This document shows positions 8,686-17,037 of a DNA stretch of 64,000 nt, piece after piece (position 1 is the stretch's first letter; every line of letters begins with the position of its first letter). A program made the position numbers and the translations under genes. The notes under the pieces are model-generated. The model was not told where the DNA came from. It saw nothing but the letters and a program-made list of their open reading frames with translations, and searched no databases. Source of the stretch: Mariniphaga sp041686935 (lineage in GTDB: Bacteria; Bacteroidota; Bacteroidia; Bacteroidales; Prolixibacteraceae); the NCBI GenBank assembly GCA_041686935.1, contig JAWLCW010000001.1, forward strand, positions 1-64,000. Reading direction: 5' to 3'.

Positions 8686-9347
8686 TAGATCCCGTTAAAC
8701 TTCTCCTTCAATATTTCTTTCACCTCAATCATCGGAATCTCCCTGCCTAGTTCCTGCTGAATGGAAGTAACGCCAAATGTCAGTCCGCAGGGATTGATGT
8801 AACTGAAGTAACGCATATCGGTATTTACATTCAGTGCAAAACCATGCATGGTAACATAGCGGCTCACGCGAACGCCAATGGCGCAGATTTTACGGGATCG
8901 GGAGGGGTGATCGAAATCGAGCCAAACACCGGTTGCGCCTTCTTTCCGTCCGGCTGTTAATCCAAATTCGGCGATGGTGGAAATAATGGCATCCTCCATT
9001 TTTTCGATGTACTCACGCACCCCGATTTTGTAGTATTCCAAATCGATGACAGGGTAGCCCACAATCTGCCCCGGGCCGTGGTAGGTAATATCGCCGCCGC
9101 GGTTGATTTTATAAAAGGTCGCCTCATTTTTTTTCAGCAAGTCGCCGTGCGCCAGCAGGTTTTTTTCGTCGCCGCTTTTGCCCAGCGTATAAACATGCGG
9201 GTGTTCCACCAAAATAAACTGGTTTTTGGAAGTCGGCTGTTTGGTTTCTCTCTTTTCTGCTATTATTTCTGCAAGAATTTGCTCCTGCAGGTCCCAAACC
9301 TCTTTATAGTCTTTCAGACCAATATCGTTGTAATTAAATGTTGCCAC
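8682..9347 (-). CDS. lipB: Lipoyl(octanoyl) transferase
   Basis: Transfers octanoate from octanoyl-ACP to lipoyl domains of 2-oxoacid dehydrogenases and the glycine cleavage H protein, the first step of lipoate synthesis. The 221 residues contain RGGDITYHGPGQ at 83-94, GATGVW at 137-142, the catalytic lysine K153 in RKICAIG, MHGFALNV and the acyl-accepting C187 in INPCGLT. lipA, the next enzyme, lies about 300 bases upstream on the same strand with only a small unknown gene between them. Confidence 0.95.
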   Translation of the reverse strand: MATFNYNDIGLKDYKEVWDLQEQILAEIIAEKRETKQPTSKNQFILVEHPHVYTLGKSGDEKNLLAHGDLLKKNEATFYKINRGGDITYHGPGQIVGYPVIDLEYYKIGVREYIEKMEDAIISTIAEFGLTAGRKEGATGVWLDFDHPSRSRKICAIGVRVSRYVTMHGFALNVNTDMRYFSYINPCGLTFGVTSIQQELGREIPMIEVKEILKEKFNGIY

Positions 9348-9391
9348 TACTATGGAAATTTTTTATAAATATTTAGTGAAAAAGGATTTAT

Positions 9392-9399
9392 CAAATCTA
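9392..9399 (-). promoter_or_regulatory. Putative -7 element of lipB
   Basis: The minus strand reads TAGATTTG, matching TAnnTTTG, 45 bases upstream of the lipB ATG and overlapping the end of the preceding 66-residue gene. No clear -33 box. Confidence 0.35.
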
Positions 9400-9597
9400 A
9401 CGTCCATTTCTGAGTTTCTTGAAAACTAAATCCTTGTCAACGTCTTCGTTGGTTTTTACTTCATCCATTAATCTTCCCAGTGCAAGGTCTTCATATTGTT
9501 CATCATTAATGGACAAAACATCCCCTCCCAGTTCTTTTACCAGTCTCGAAATGAGTTGATTATTTTTTCTGCTAATTTTTACAACCAAAGCTCCCAT
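9397..9597 (-). CDS. Small protein resembling an orphan antitoxin
   Basis: 66 residues, charged, with a short beta-strand start (GALVVKISRKNNQLISRLV), then acidic helices (EQYEDLALGRLMDE) and a basic end. This shape resembles small antitoxins found upstream of RelE-type toxins in Bacteroidota, but no toxin gene follows; lipB starts 49 bases later. I do not recognise the family firmly. It may be an orphan antitoxin left after toxin loss or an unrelated regulator. Confidence 0.55.
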   Translation of the reverse strand: MGALVVKISRKNNQLISRLVKELGGDVLSINDEQYEDLALGRLMDEVKTNEDVDKDLVFKKLRNGR

Positions 9598-9626
9598 AAT
9601 TCTTCAAAATTAATGATTTCTTCCAC

Positions 9627-9658
9627 AACTTTAAACTTTGAACCTTAAACTTCGAACT
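9627..9658. repeat. Degenerate heptamer tandem repeat
   Basis: Four consecutive 7-bp units (AACTTTA, AACTTTG, AACCTTA, AACTTCG) followed by AACT, in the short gap between lipA and the 66-residue gene. The reverse complement units have the same register as arrays at 54260, 54694, 55744 and 59351. Confidence 0.65.
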
Positions 9659-9660
9659 AT

Positions 9661-10524
9661 CTAGGCTTTCACATGCTGCTCTGCGCGGTACGAACTTCGC
9701 ACCAGCGGCGAACTTTCCACAAACGAAAATCCTTTTCCGAGGCCAATTCGGCGGTATTCGGAAAACTGTGCAGGTTCGATGTATTCCACCACCGGCATGT
9801 GGGTTGCCGTTGGCGCCAGGTACTGACCAATAGTCATCACCTTACAGCCGGCTTCGCGCAAATCGTCCATGGTTTGAAGCACTTCTTCGTGTGTTTCACC
9901 CAAACCAAGCATAATTCCCGATTTAGCTACATTGTGGTTTTGGGCAATGTACCGCACCACATCCAGACTGCGGCGGTATTTCGAGGCAAACCGCACAAAC
10001 GGTGTCAGCCGTTCCACGGTTTCCAGGTTGTGAGAAATTACGTCCGGACCGGCATCAATCACCTGCTGAATCAGTTCTTCTTTTCCCCTGAAATCGGGAA
10101 TGAGCACCTCAATGCGCGTTTCGGGATTCAGCCGTTTTACTTCGGTGATGGTACGCGCCCAGATTCCTGCGCCCTGGTCGTCCAAATCGTCGCGGTCAAC
10201 CGAGGTAATCACACAATGTTTCACACCCATTATCCGCACTGTTTTGGCCAGTTTTTCGGGTTCCTTTTCGTCGGGGGGTAATGGTTTTCCGTTGGGCACT
10301 GCACAAAATTTGCAGCGGCGGGTACAAATGTTCCCCAAAATCATAAATGTTGCTGTTCCCCGGTTCCAGCATTCGCCAATGTTGGGACAGTTTCCACTGG
10401 TACATATCGTATGAAGGCCATGCTGATCAACCAGGTTTTTTACCCTGGAATAGCTTTCGCCTTTTGGCATTTTCATCTTCATCCATCGCGGCAGTCGCTG
10501 CCTCTCTTTCAACTCGTGCGCCAT
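9661..10524 (-). CDS. lipA: Lipoyl synthase (radical SAM)
   Basis: Inserts two sulfur atoms into octanoylated lipoyl domains. The 287 residues carry both cluster motifs of the family: the auxiliary 4Fe-4S ligands C41, C46 and C52 in CTSGNCPNIGECW, and the radical SAM CxxxCxxC at C67, C71 and C74 in CTRRCKFC. The C-terminal RSSYRAEQH supplies the serine ligand of the auxiliary cluster. It is the first gene of the lipA-small protein-lipB stretch and is divergent from the TPR gene at 10625. Confidence 0.96.
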   Translation of the reverse strand: MAHELKERQRLPRWMKMKMPKGESYSRVKNLVDQHGLHTICTSGNCPNIGECWNRGTATFMILGNICTRRCKFCAVPNGKPLPPDEKEPEKLAKTVRIMGVKHCVITSVDRDDLDDQGAGIWARTITEVKRLNPETRIEVLIPDFRGKEELIQQVIDAGPDVISHNLETVERLTPFVRFASKYRRSLDVVRYIAQNHNVAKSGIMLGLGETHEEVLQTMDDLREAGCKVMTIGQYLAPTATHMPVVEYIEPAQFSEYRRIGLGKGFSFVESSPLVRSSYRAEQHVKA

Positions 10525-10540
10525 AATTCAAAATTTCATA

Positions 10541-10548
10541 CAAAAATA
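10541..10548 (-). promoter_or_regulatory. Putative -7 element of lipA
   Basis: The minus strand reads TATTTTTG, matching TAnnTTTG, 16 bases upstream of the lipA ATG. It lies in a 100-base divergent gap that also holds the TPR gene promoter. Confidence 0.5.
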
Positions 10549-10603
10549 GCTTTAAAAGTTAAAAGTAAAAACCAGCCAAAAACAGAATTGCAGATTTAAA
10601 CGT

Positions 10604-10611
10604 TATTTTTG
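10604..10611 (+). promoter_or_regulatory. Putative -7 element of the TPR/EamA/ruvC operon
   Basis: TATTTTTG matches TAnnTTTG and ends 13 bases before the ATG at 10625, implying a very short leader. Confidence 0.5.
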
Positions 10612-10624
10612 TAGTATTGCAAAT

Positions 10625-12523
10625 ATGAACATGAAATATATATTTATAACCATACTGGTATTTTTTAGTTTGAATCAGGCGCTCGCCCAGAACCAGCCCA
10701 ATGAACTTCAAACCGCTTCGAAACTTGCCCTGGCCTATTACAATGCGAAGGAATTTGAAAAAGCGGCTCCCCTTTTACTCGAAGTTTACAATCTGTCGAA
10801 AAACAACTATTATTTCAGGCTTTACCTGAACTCGCTGATTGAAACGCAAAATTTTGAAGAAGCAGAAACGCAGATTCAAAACGAAATAAAAAAACAACGT
10901 ACCCCAAACCCTGAGTTTCTTATTCACTGGGGTTATGTGTTAAAAGCCAATAAAAAACCAAAAGAAGCTGAAAAAAAATATGCAGAAGCTTTATCCATCA
11001 TTCCGGCCAGTAAGGGAAATATATTGGTTGCAGCCAATGCTTTTACACAGTGGCAGGAATTTGAATGGGCCAAAAAGGTTTACCTGAAAGGCCGAAAGGA
11101 GATGCCACAGGAACAGTTCAATTATGAACTGGCGCGCGCTTACCTTTATTTAAGAAACTATGAGCAGATGATGGAGGAATACCTCAATCTTGTAAAGCAG
11201 GATGAAAACCAGCTTCAGCGTGTACAAAGTGCTCTTTCAGCGGCCATGCGCATTGACGTGGATGACGGATTGCGCGATGGGTTCCGATCGCAGGTTTTAA
11301 GACGAATTCAAAACGAACCCAACGTCATTGGGTACAACCGGTTGCTCATCTGGTTTTTTCTCCAGGAAAAACAGTTTGCCGGCGCTTTAAGGCAATCCGT
11401 AGCGCTCGACCGCAGAACAGGAGCAGAGGACACCCAGATTTTCCAGTTGGGACAAATGGCACTCAACAATAAAATGTACGACGAAGCCGAGCGTGCCTTT
11501 AACTACCTGGTGGATAAAGGCGAAGACTCCCCACTCCATGTTCCGGCTTATGTGCAGAATATTCATGCAGCCTACCTGCGTTACACCACCGGTACTCCGG
11601 AATCTCAAACCGATGGCCTTGAACTGGCCGGAAAATTTGAACACAGCCTTGAAATGCTGGGATACGCTGCCGGTACGTTGGGGTTAATCAGCGACTATGC
11701 CCATTTGCTGGCCTTTTATCTCGATGATACAGAGAAAGCTGTTTCTGTGTTGGAGAAAGGATTGGAAATTCCCCGGTTAAGGCCGGAAGAATCCGGAGTG
11801 TTGAAAACCGAAATGGCCGATATTCACGTTTATACCGGCGATCCGTGGGAAGCCACTTTGCTTTATTCGCAGGTAATTGACGCCAACAAAAACAATACGC
11901 TGGGCGACGAGGTGAAACTGAAAAAAGCCAAACTGGGCTACTACATGGGCAACTTTAGCTGGGCCAAGGCACAACTCGACGTGCTGAAAGCAAGCACTTC
12001 CAAACTCACTGCCAACGATGCCATGGAACTTTCCATGCTTATTGGCAACAACCTGAACCTGGATACTACGGCCGTACCGCTGCAAATGTTTGCCCGCGCC
12101 GACCTGCTGTTTTTCAGGAACAAAGATGCCGAAGCGCTGGCTACGCTTGACTCTATTGCCGAAATATACCCTTACCATTCGCTAACCGACAATATACTTT
12201 TCCGAAAAGCAAAAATTGAAATCGACCAGAATAATTTTGAAACGGCTGCGAGCTATTTGCAGGAAATAACCGACAATTTCAGTTACGGGTTGCTGGCCGA
12301 CGATGCGCTGTTTATGCTGGCCGATCTTTACAATTATCATTTGAATGAAAAAGAAAAGGCCAAAGAACTTTACCGGATGATGCTCACCCGTCACCCGGGA
12401 AGTGTGTTCACCGAGGAATCGCGCGAAAAGTTCAGAGAGCTGCGCGATCTTTACCCCGATATACTGACCAGCCCGGAAGAGGAACTCTTCTTTCAAGGAG
12501 AAATCCCCGATGAACTCAACTAA
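10625..12523 (+). CDS. Exported tetratricopeptide-repeat protein
   Basis: A 632-residue protein with a signal peptide ending in NQALAQ and helical TPR units throughout (for example YYNAKEFEKAAPLL, ALSIIPASKGN, MYDEAERAFNYLV, AKELYRMMLTRHPGS). TPR arrays bind partner proteins; in Bacteroidota such exported proteins usually act at the periplasm or outer membrane, sometimes in envelope assembly. There is no catalytic domain. It overlaps the following exporter gene by 14 bases and heads the unit TPR-EamA-ruvC. Function unknown. Confidence 0.8.
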   Translation: MNMKYIFITILVFFSLNQALAQNQPNELQTASKLALAYYNAKEFEKAAPLLLEVYNLSKNNYYFRLYLNSLIETQNFEEAETQIQNEIKKQRTPNPEFLIHWGYVLKANKKPKEAEKKYAEALSIIPASKGNILVAANAFTQWQEFEWAKKVYLKGRKEMPQEQFNYELARAYLYLRNYEQMMEEYLNLVKQDENQLQRVQSALSAAMRIDVDDGLRDGFRSQVLRRIQNEPNVIGYNRLLIWFFLQEKQFAGALRQSVALDRRTGAEDTQIFQLGQMALNNKMYDEAERAFNYLVDKGEDSPLHVPAYVQNIHAAYLRYTTGTPESQTDGLELAGKFEHSLEMLGYAAGTLGLISDYAHLLAFYLDDTEKAVSVLEKGLEIPRLRPEESGVLKTEMADIHVYTGDPWEATLLYSQVIDANKNNTLGDEVKLKKAKLGYYMGNFSWAKAQLDVLKASTSKLTANDAMELSMLIGNNLNLDTTAVPLQMFARADLLFFRNKDAEALATLDSIAEIYPYHSLTDNILFRKAKIEIDQNNFETAASYLQEITDNFSYGLLADDALFMLADLYNYHLNEKEKAKELYRMMLTRHPGSVFTEESREKFRELRDLYPDILTSPEEELFFQGEIPDELN

Positions 12524-13403
12524 CAAGGCATACCTGTTTGCTGCACTGGCCGTGTTTTTCTGGTCAACTGTGGCCACCGCCTTTAAAATTGCCCTGCGCG
12601 ACCTGGATGTTATCCAACTCATATTTTTTGCCTCCGCAGTGACGGTGCTGGTGCTGTTTGTACTTTTACTCGTGCAGGGAAAAACCGGGTTGTTGTTCCG
12701 ACAAACAAAACGCGAATTAATCAGGTCGGTTTTGCTCGGTGCGTTTAACCCGCTGTTTTACTACATCGTTTTATTCAAAGCCTATTCGCTGCTGCCGGCC
12801 CAGTTGGCGCAGCCGCTCAACATGGTTTGGCCCATTGTGCTGGCATTGCTTTCGGTGCCGTTTTTAGGCCAAAAAATTGGCAAATGGAGCATTGCCGGAC
12901 TGTTTGTCAGTTTTATTGGTGTGGTGTTTATTTCCTCACAGGGCGGATGGAGCGGTTTTCAGAACACCAGTTTTACCGGGGTTTTGCTGGCACTGGGCAG
13001 TTCGGTACTCTGGTCGGTTTACTGGATTTTAAGTGTGCGCGACAAACGGGATGAAACCGTGAAACTGTTTCTCAACTTCTTTTTCGGGTTGATTTTTCTG
13101 ACCATTACCATGTATTTCTTTTCTGATTTTAACGTGAAACCGGGCCCCGGATTACTGGCTGCGGTTTACGTGGGCATTTTTGAAGTGGGCATTACCTATG
13201 TGCTTTGGATGAAAGCCATGCAACTAAGTACCAACAACGCCAAAATAGGAAACCTCGTTTTTCTGGCACCGTTTGTTTCGCTCTTTTTTATCCATTTTAT
13301 TTTGAAAGAAACCATTTACATCACTACTTTTATCGGACTGGTTTTTATTGTAACCGGCATTTTTACACAGCGACTCGACCGGAAAAAACAGAATGTTTCA
13401 TGA
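12510..13403 (+). CDS. EamA-family (drug/metabolite transporter) membrane exporter
   Basis: A 297-residue protein with ten predicted membrane helices arranged as two EamA repeats; the first begins FAALAVFFWSTVATAFKIAL and the second FTGVLLALGSSVLWSVYWIL, with the family signature near AQLAQPLNMVWPIV. DMT-family proteins export amino acids, nucleotides or other small metabolites; substrate cannot be predicted. It overlaps the TPR gene (14 bases) and its stop overlaps the ruvC start as ATGA, so the three genes are translationally coupled. Confidence 0.85.
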   Translation: MNSTNKAYLFAALAVFFWSTVATAFKIALRDLDVIQLIFFASAVTVLVLFVLLLVQGKTGLLFRQTKRELIRSVLLGAFNPLFYYIVLFKAYSLLPAQLAQPLNMVWPIVLALLSVPFLGQKIGKWSIAGLFVSFIGVVFISSQGGWSGFQNTSFTGVLLALGSSVLWSVYWILSVRDKRDETVKLFLNFFFGLIFLTITMYFFSDFNVKPGPGLLAAVYVGIFEVGITYVLWMKAMQLSTNNAKIGNLVFLAPFVSLFFIHFILKETIYITTFIGLVFIVTGIFTQRLDRKKQNVS

Positions 13404-13954
13404 ACCAAAAACCGCTTAAAATACTGGGTATCGACCCCGGGACAACCGTTACCGGTTACGGACTGGTTGAAATACGGAACAACCAGCCGGTGATTCTGCA
13501 CATGGGAACGCTGGTGCCGGGCAAGTTTTCCGACCACTACCAGCGGCTGAAACATTTGCACGAACGGGCGCTGCACCTCATTGAAGAATACCATCCCGAT
13601 GTAATGGCCATCGAGGCGCCGTTTTACGGAAAAAATGTGCAGAGTATGCTGAAACTGGGCCGTGGACAGGGTGTGATTATGGCGGCGGCATTGTTTCACT
13701 CGGTGCCCATTCAGGAATACGCGCCGCTGCTGGTAAAACAGTCGATTACCGGCATGGGCCGGGCTTCCAAGGAACAGGTAAAGTATTTTTTGCAAAAGGT
13801 TTATAACCTTACCGACCTCGACCAGGGACTGGATGCCACCGATGCCGTGGCCGTGGCCATCTGCCATTTTATTCAGCAGGGCAAACCGCAAAAAAACAAG
13901 GAGTACAAAAACTGGGGCGATTTTGTAAAAAAGAATCCGGGACGAATTAAGTAG
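13400..13954 (+). CDS. ruvC: Holliday junction resolvase RuvC
   Basis: Nuclease subunit of RuvABC that cuts Holliday junctions symmetrically during recombination. The 184-residue start at 13400 is chosen because MNQKPLKILGIDPGT begins the fold directly and overlaps the exporter stop; the longer frame is a shadow of the exporter gene. The acidic catalytic residues are present: D12 in GIDPGTTVTGYG, E72 in MAIEAPFYGKN, and D145 and D148 in DATDAVAVA. The basic patch GMGRASKEQV is also present. Confidence 0.95.
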   Translation: MNQKPLKILGIDPGTTVTGYGLVEIRNNQPVILHMGTLVPGKFSDHYQRLKHLHERALHLIEEYHPDVMAIEAPFYGKNVQSMLKLGRGQGVIMAAALFHSVPIQEYAPLLVKQSITGMGRASKEQVKYFLQKVYNLTDLDQGLDATDAVAVAICHFIQQGKPQKNKEYKNWGDFVKKNPGRIK

Positions 13955-14068
13955 GCAGTAGTAATTTTCAGCCGTAGTTGGCAATAAGCAGAATTTTAAC
14001 GAATTTCGTTCTGCTGTTTCAGTTAATCACTTCTATTTTACAAAGGGACGAAAAAAGCTGTAATGGGT

Positions 14069-14097
14069 TTTGTAAACAGAATTTTATACTATCTTTG
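14069..14097 (+). promoter_or_regulatory. Promoter of rpsP
   Basis: TTTG at 14069-14072 and TATCTTTG at 14090-14097 are spaced by 17 bases, slightly short for the consensus but with exact boxes. The ATG lies about 33 bases downstream. Confidence 0.55.
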
Positions 14098-14130
14098 CGC
14101 CCACATTTTCAAAAAAATAATTTTAGAATT

Positions 14131-14937
14131 ATGCCAGTAAAAATGAGATTAGCGCGGCACGGCCGCAAACGTTATGCTTACTACCACATTGTGGTAGCAG
14201 ATAGCAGGGCGCCACGAGATGGCAGGTACATTGAACGGATTGGCACATACAATCCAAACACGAATCCTGCTACGGTAGATCTCGATTTTGACAAGGCTTA
14301 CGACTGGCTTGTAAAAGGCGCCCAACCTACCGACACCGTAAAGGCAATTTTGTCTTACAAAGGTGTGCTCTACAAAAAACACCTGATGGGTGGAGTGAAA
14401 AAAGGAGCTTTCGATGCTGAAGAAGCTGAACGCAAACTGGAAAAATGGCTCACTGAAAAAGAAGCCCAGATTCAGGCCAAACGCGAACGCCTGGCCGGGG
14501 AAGAGAGTGCTGCCGTTAAAAAACAGCTCGATGCAGAGACCAAACTGAGGGAAGCAAAGGAAGCGGCAATTGCTGCCAAAAATGCTGAACTTGCGGCTGA
14601 AGCAAAAGCTGCTGCTGCTCCGGCGGCGGAAGAAGAAGTTGCTGAAGAAGCTCCGGCCGAAAAAGTAGCTGAAACTCCGGTTGCAGAAGAAAAAACAGAA
14701 GTTCCGGCTGAAGCAAAAGCTGCCGAAACTGAAGAGGCTGCAAAAGAAGTTACCGAAGAAGCACCAGCCGCTGAAGAAACTGCCGAAGCACCTGTTGCTG
14801 AGGAGAAAGCTGAAACTCCGGCTGAGGAGAAAACTGCTGAAGAACCGGTTGCAGAAAAAGCAGAGGAGGCTCCGGCCGCTGAAGAAAAACCCGCTGAAAG
14901 CGAAGAAGCACCAAAAGAAAAGGGCGCCGAATCATAA
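14131..14937 (+). CDS. rpsP: Ribosomal protein S16 with long Ala/Glu-rich C-terminal extension
   Basis: Primary small-subunit assembly protein. The start at 14131 is chosen because MPVKMRLARHGRKRYAYYHI is the normal S16 N-terminus. Residues 1 to about 85 are the S16 core (DSRAPRDGRYIERIGTYNP, then VLYKKHLMGGVKKGAF). At 268 residues it is about three times the length of a standard S16. Residues about 95-150 form a charged helix, and residues about 150-268 are a low-complexity acidic tail of repeated EEAPAAEE/VAEEK-type units. Bacteroidota S16 proteins are often extended, but this tail is long. It has its own promoter and a strong terminator. Confidence 0.95.
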   Translation: MPVKMRLARHGRKRYAYYHIVVADSRAPRDGRYIERIGTYNPNTNPATVDLDFDKAYDWLVKGAQPTDTVKAILSYKGVLYKKHLMGGVKKGAFDAEEAERKLEKWLTEKEAQIQAKRERLAGEESAAVKKQLDAETKLREAKEAAIAAKNAELAAEAKAAAAPAAEEEVAEEAPAEKVAETPVAEEKTEVPAEAKAAETEEAAKEVTEEAPAAEETAEAPVAEEKAETPAEEKTAEEPVAEKAEEAPAAEEKPAESEEAPKEKGAES

Positions 14938-14960
14938 TCAGAAGTTTTTTAAACCCAAAA

Positions 14961-15000
14961 AGAAACCTCCCTGGAAAATTCCGGGGAGGTTTCTTTTTTG
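14961..15000 (+). terminator. Intrinsic terminator of rpsP
   Basis: Stem AGAAACCTCCC / GGGGAGGTTTCT (14961-14971 with 14983-14994) around a loop of about 11 bases, followed by TTTTTT. Confidence 0.85.
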
Positions 15001-15031
15001 TATTCTTTCTATAAAGTAAATTTTCCCTTAA

Positions 15032-15199
15032 TTAAAGGCTGAACAGCAATTCGGCACCCCAAAAGAGTCCGAAAATAATTACAACTCCGGCAATTACGCC
15101 TGAGGCCAGTGAAATTAAAATATTTACGGGAAGTTTTTGTTTTTCATCATCAGAGCCTGTTGTAATAACAATCTGATTTTGATTTACTTTTGTTTCCAT
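15032..15199 (-). CDS. Small single-span membrane protein
   Basis: A 55-residue frame from an ATG at 15199. A polar N-terminus (METKVNQNQIVITTGSDDEK) is followed by one hydrophobic helix (ILISLASGVIAGVVIIFGLF) and a short end. It lies between the rpsP terminator and the terminator of the next minus-strand gene. The clean polar-then-membrane organisation supports a real gene, but I do not recognise the family. Confidence 0.5.
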   Translation of the reverse strand: METKVNQNQIVITTGSDDEKQKLPVNILISLASGVIAGVVIIFGLFWGAELLFSL

Positions 15200-15347
15200 A
15201 GTTTTCAATTTTTGTTAATAAAAGACATATAAGTCTTTTGCAAATGTATGAATAATTTTTGAAACATGTTTTTTAGCATTTTTTTTAACCTTTCTGTTAA
15301 ATTACTGTGAACAAACACTTTTCAATTATTGCACACATCGATTACCT

Positions 15348-15380
15348 GAAAAAGAAAAGGCTCCGCTAAAGCAGAGCCTT
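15348..15380 (-). terminator. Intrinsic terminator of the 15403-15987 gene
   Basis: On the minus strand AAGGCTCTGC and GCGGAGCCTT pair around TTTA and are followed by TTCTTTTT. Confidence 0.8.
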
Positions 15381-15402
15381 CCAATTTCATCCGTTATCCA
15401 AC

Positions 15403-15987
15403 CTATTTTACCAAATTGTAAGAATACTCGTTGCTGAATGAACTTAACACAACACGGTATGTACCTGATTCCAGTCTGGAAAGATCGAAACCTTTCGTAA
15501 CATTAAAGTCCCTTCCAATTCTTGATTCGTAAATCAATCCATCGTTATTGTATAAGTATAACTTCAGATTTTCCTGATCAAAATTCAGGTAAGAAAGCTT
15601 CAACTCGTTGTTTTTGAAGTCGAAGTAAGGTGCAAAACGCACTTTTGTTTCACCTACTTCAATTCCTTTGCGCGATACTTCAAAGTCGTTCATAACCCTG
15701 GTATCGTTAACTTTCAGATTCAATACGTATTTCCCTTCGGCCAAATCTTTAAAATCGTAAATCTGTTTAAAATCGGTAACCGGATTGCTGGTTTGCTTGT
15801 AATAAACCATGTCGCCGTTTTCAGCATTAATGCTTACTTCAAAAAAAGCAGGATTTACGTTGGTTGCTGTAACTACAGCTCTTTCTGCGCTCAGAGGAAT
15901 TACATTCATTCTCGGTTTTTCAATGGCTGTGGCAACTGTTGCCAGGCCTAAAACTACTGCTAAAAGAGCTAATTTAATTGTTTTCAT
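15403..15987 (-). CDS. Small exported protein of unknown function, beta-rich
   Basis: 194 residues if started at 15987, where MKTIKLALLAVVLGLATVATA forms a signal peptide; an upstream ATG at 16020 adds 11 residues. The mature part looks like two beta-sandwich units: VEVSINAENGDMVYYKQ-like strands and, near the end, LKLYLYNNDGLIYESRIG followed by LSRLESGTYRVVLSS. The latter resembles the type IX sorting/DUF3244-like fold in which a DLSxLxSGTYxV motif is typical. There is no catalytic motif. It is monocistronic, with its own promoter-like element and a terminator. Confidence 0.75.
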   Translation of the reverse strand: MKTIKLALLAVVLGLATVATAIEKPRMNVIPLSAERAVVTATNVNPAFFEVSINAENGDMVYYKQTSNPVTDFKQIYDFKDLAEGKYVLNLKVNDTRVMNDFEVSRKGIEVGETKVRFAPYFDFKNNELKLSYLNFDQENLKLYLYNNDGLIYESRIGRDFNVTKGFDLSRLESGTYRVVLSSFSNEYSYNLVK

Positions 15988-16314
15988 GTTTTTCAATTTT
16001 AATTGTTTAACTGTTTTCATTTTCTTTTGATTCAGCTTTATCTGAATCTGCTTTTACTATGACTCATCCAAAAATCAATCGTTTAATTTTGAATGTCGGT
16101 ACAAACATAAATGTTTTTTATAAATGTGCTGTAAAACATAGGTTAAAACTTCATTAAATAAATGTAAATTTAACTATTATTAATTGATTTGTTCTTAACA
16201 TTGATTTTAAATAGCTATTTATCAAATATTTAAATAAAAATCTCATTCTTTATCAAACATTATGCCAAAAAATTAAATGATATGTTAAGTTATTTTTACC
16301 TATTTTCGTGAAAA
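15988..16314. other. AT-rich divergent intergenic region
   Basis: About 330 bases between the exported-protein gene and the comB-like gene. It holds a -7-like element for the minus gene and TATTTTCG at 16301-16308, a weak -7 candidate for the plus gene. Otherwise no gene or stable hairpin is visible. Confidence 0.55.
16101..16108 (-). promoter_or_regulatory. Putative -7 element of the exported-protein gene
   Basis: The minus strand reads TATGTTTG, matching TAnnTTTG, giving a leader of about 105 bases. Confidence 0.4.
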
Positions 16315-17025
16315 ATGCAACAAATGGAAATTCAGATACTTCAACTGCTTGATGGTGCAAAAGAGGCACGGGGGCTAACTGTGATAATAGATGTATTCAG
16401 GGCTTTTTCAACGGCTTGTTATGCTTTTGGACTGGGAGCAGAGAAAATTATACCTGTTGCCGACATTAAAAAGGCCTGGGAATTGAAAAACCAAAACCCC
16501 GGTTTTTTACTAATGGGTGAGCGGAATGAAATGAAACCGAATGGTTTCGATTTTGGGAACTCTCCTTCACAACTATTCCGGGGCAATGTGACGGAAAAAA
16601 CTCTGATACACACCACAAGTTCAGGCACACAGGGAATTGAAGCTGCAACACATGTGCCGGAAATAATTACCGGTAGTTTTGTTAATGCAGGCGCAATAGT
16701 AAACTATGTCAGGAAACGGAAACCCGATTTGGTTTCGCTGGTTTGTATGGGTTATGCCTGTGAATTTCCAACTGATGAAGACACACTTTGTGCCGAATAT
16801 CTGCGCAACGAACTAAAAGGATTGCCCAATGATTTTACTGCAATGGTTGAAATCATCCGCAAAGGTTCCGGAAGCCGGTTTTTCGAACCAGAAAAACAGG
16901 AATGGGCGCCAAAGGAGGATTTTAAGCTTTGTCTTGACCTGAATCGTTTTAATTTTGTGCTCAGGGTTCAAAAAAGAAGTGATTATAATTTTCTGCGAAA
17001 AGTTGATGTATCTGGCAATCAATGA
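16315..17025 (+). CDS. 2-phosphosulfolactate phosphatase family protein (ComB-like)
   Basis: A 236-residue protein of the ComB family (PF04029), Mg-dependent phosphatases that in methanogens make sulfolactate for coenzyme M. Conserved segments seen: IDVFRAFSTACYAF, GERNEMKPNGFDFGNSP, TTSSGTQGIEA and CMGYACEFPTDEDTLCAEYL. Coenzyme M is not expected here, so the bacterial member probably acts on another phosphate ester or in sulfonate metabolism; no other sulfonate gene is near. Start could also be the ATG at 16324. A PatB-type aminotransferase gene follows after 12 bases, so they are probably co-transcribed. Confidence 0.8.
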   Translation: MQQMEIQILQLLDGAKEARGLTVIIDVFRAFSTACYAFGLGAEKIIPVADIKKAWELKNQNPGFLLMGERNEMKPNGFDFGNSPSQLFRGNVTEKTLIHTTSSGTQGIEAATHVPEIITGSFVNAGAIVNYVRKRKPDLVSLVCMGYACEFPTDEDTLCAEYLRNELKGLPNDFTAMVEIIRKGSGSRFFEPEKQEWAPKEDFKLCLDLNRFNFVLRVQKRSDYNFLRKVDVSGNQ

Positions 17026-17037
17026 AAAAGACTGAAC

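Noticed and set aside
9397..9597. Toxin-antitoxin pair with a neighbour
   Set aside because: The small protein resembles an antitoxin, but the adjacent genes are lipA and lipB, so no toxin partner is present.
13205..13399. N-terminal extension of RuvC
   Set aside because: This part overlaps the exporter gene in another frame and is not RuvC-like; the ATG at 13400 starts the known fold.
13978..14130. N-terminal extension of S16
   Set aside because: S16 starts at MPVKMRL; the upstream part contains the promoter and is intergenic.
14511..14937. S16 tail as a frameshift artefact
   Set aside because: The tail stays in frame with a biased but consistent Ala/Glu/Pro/Lys composition to a stop right before a good terminator, so it appears genuine.
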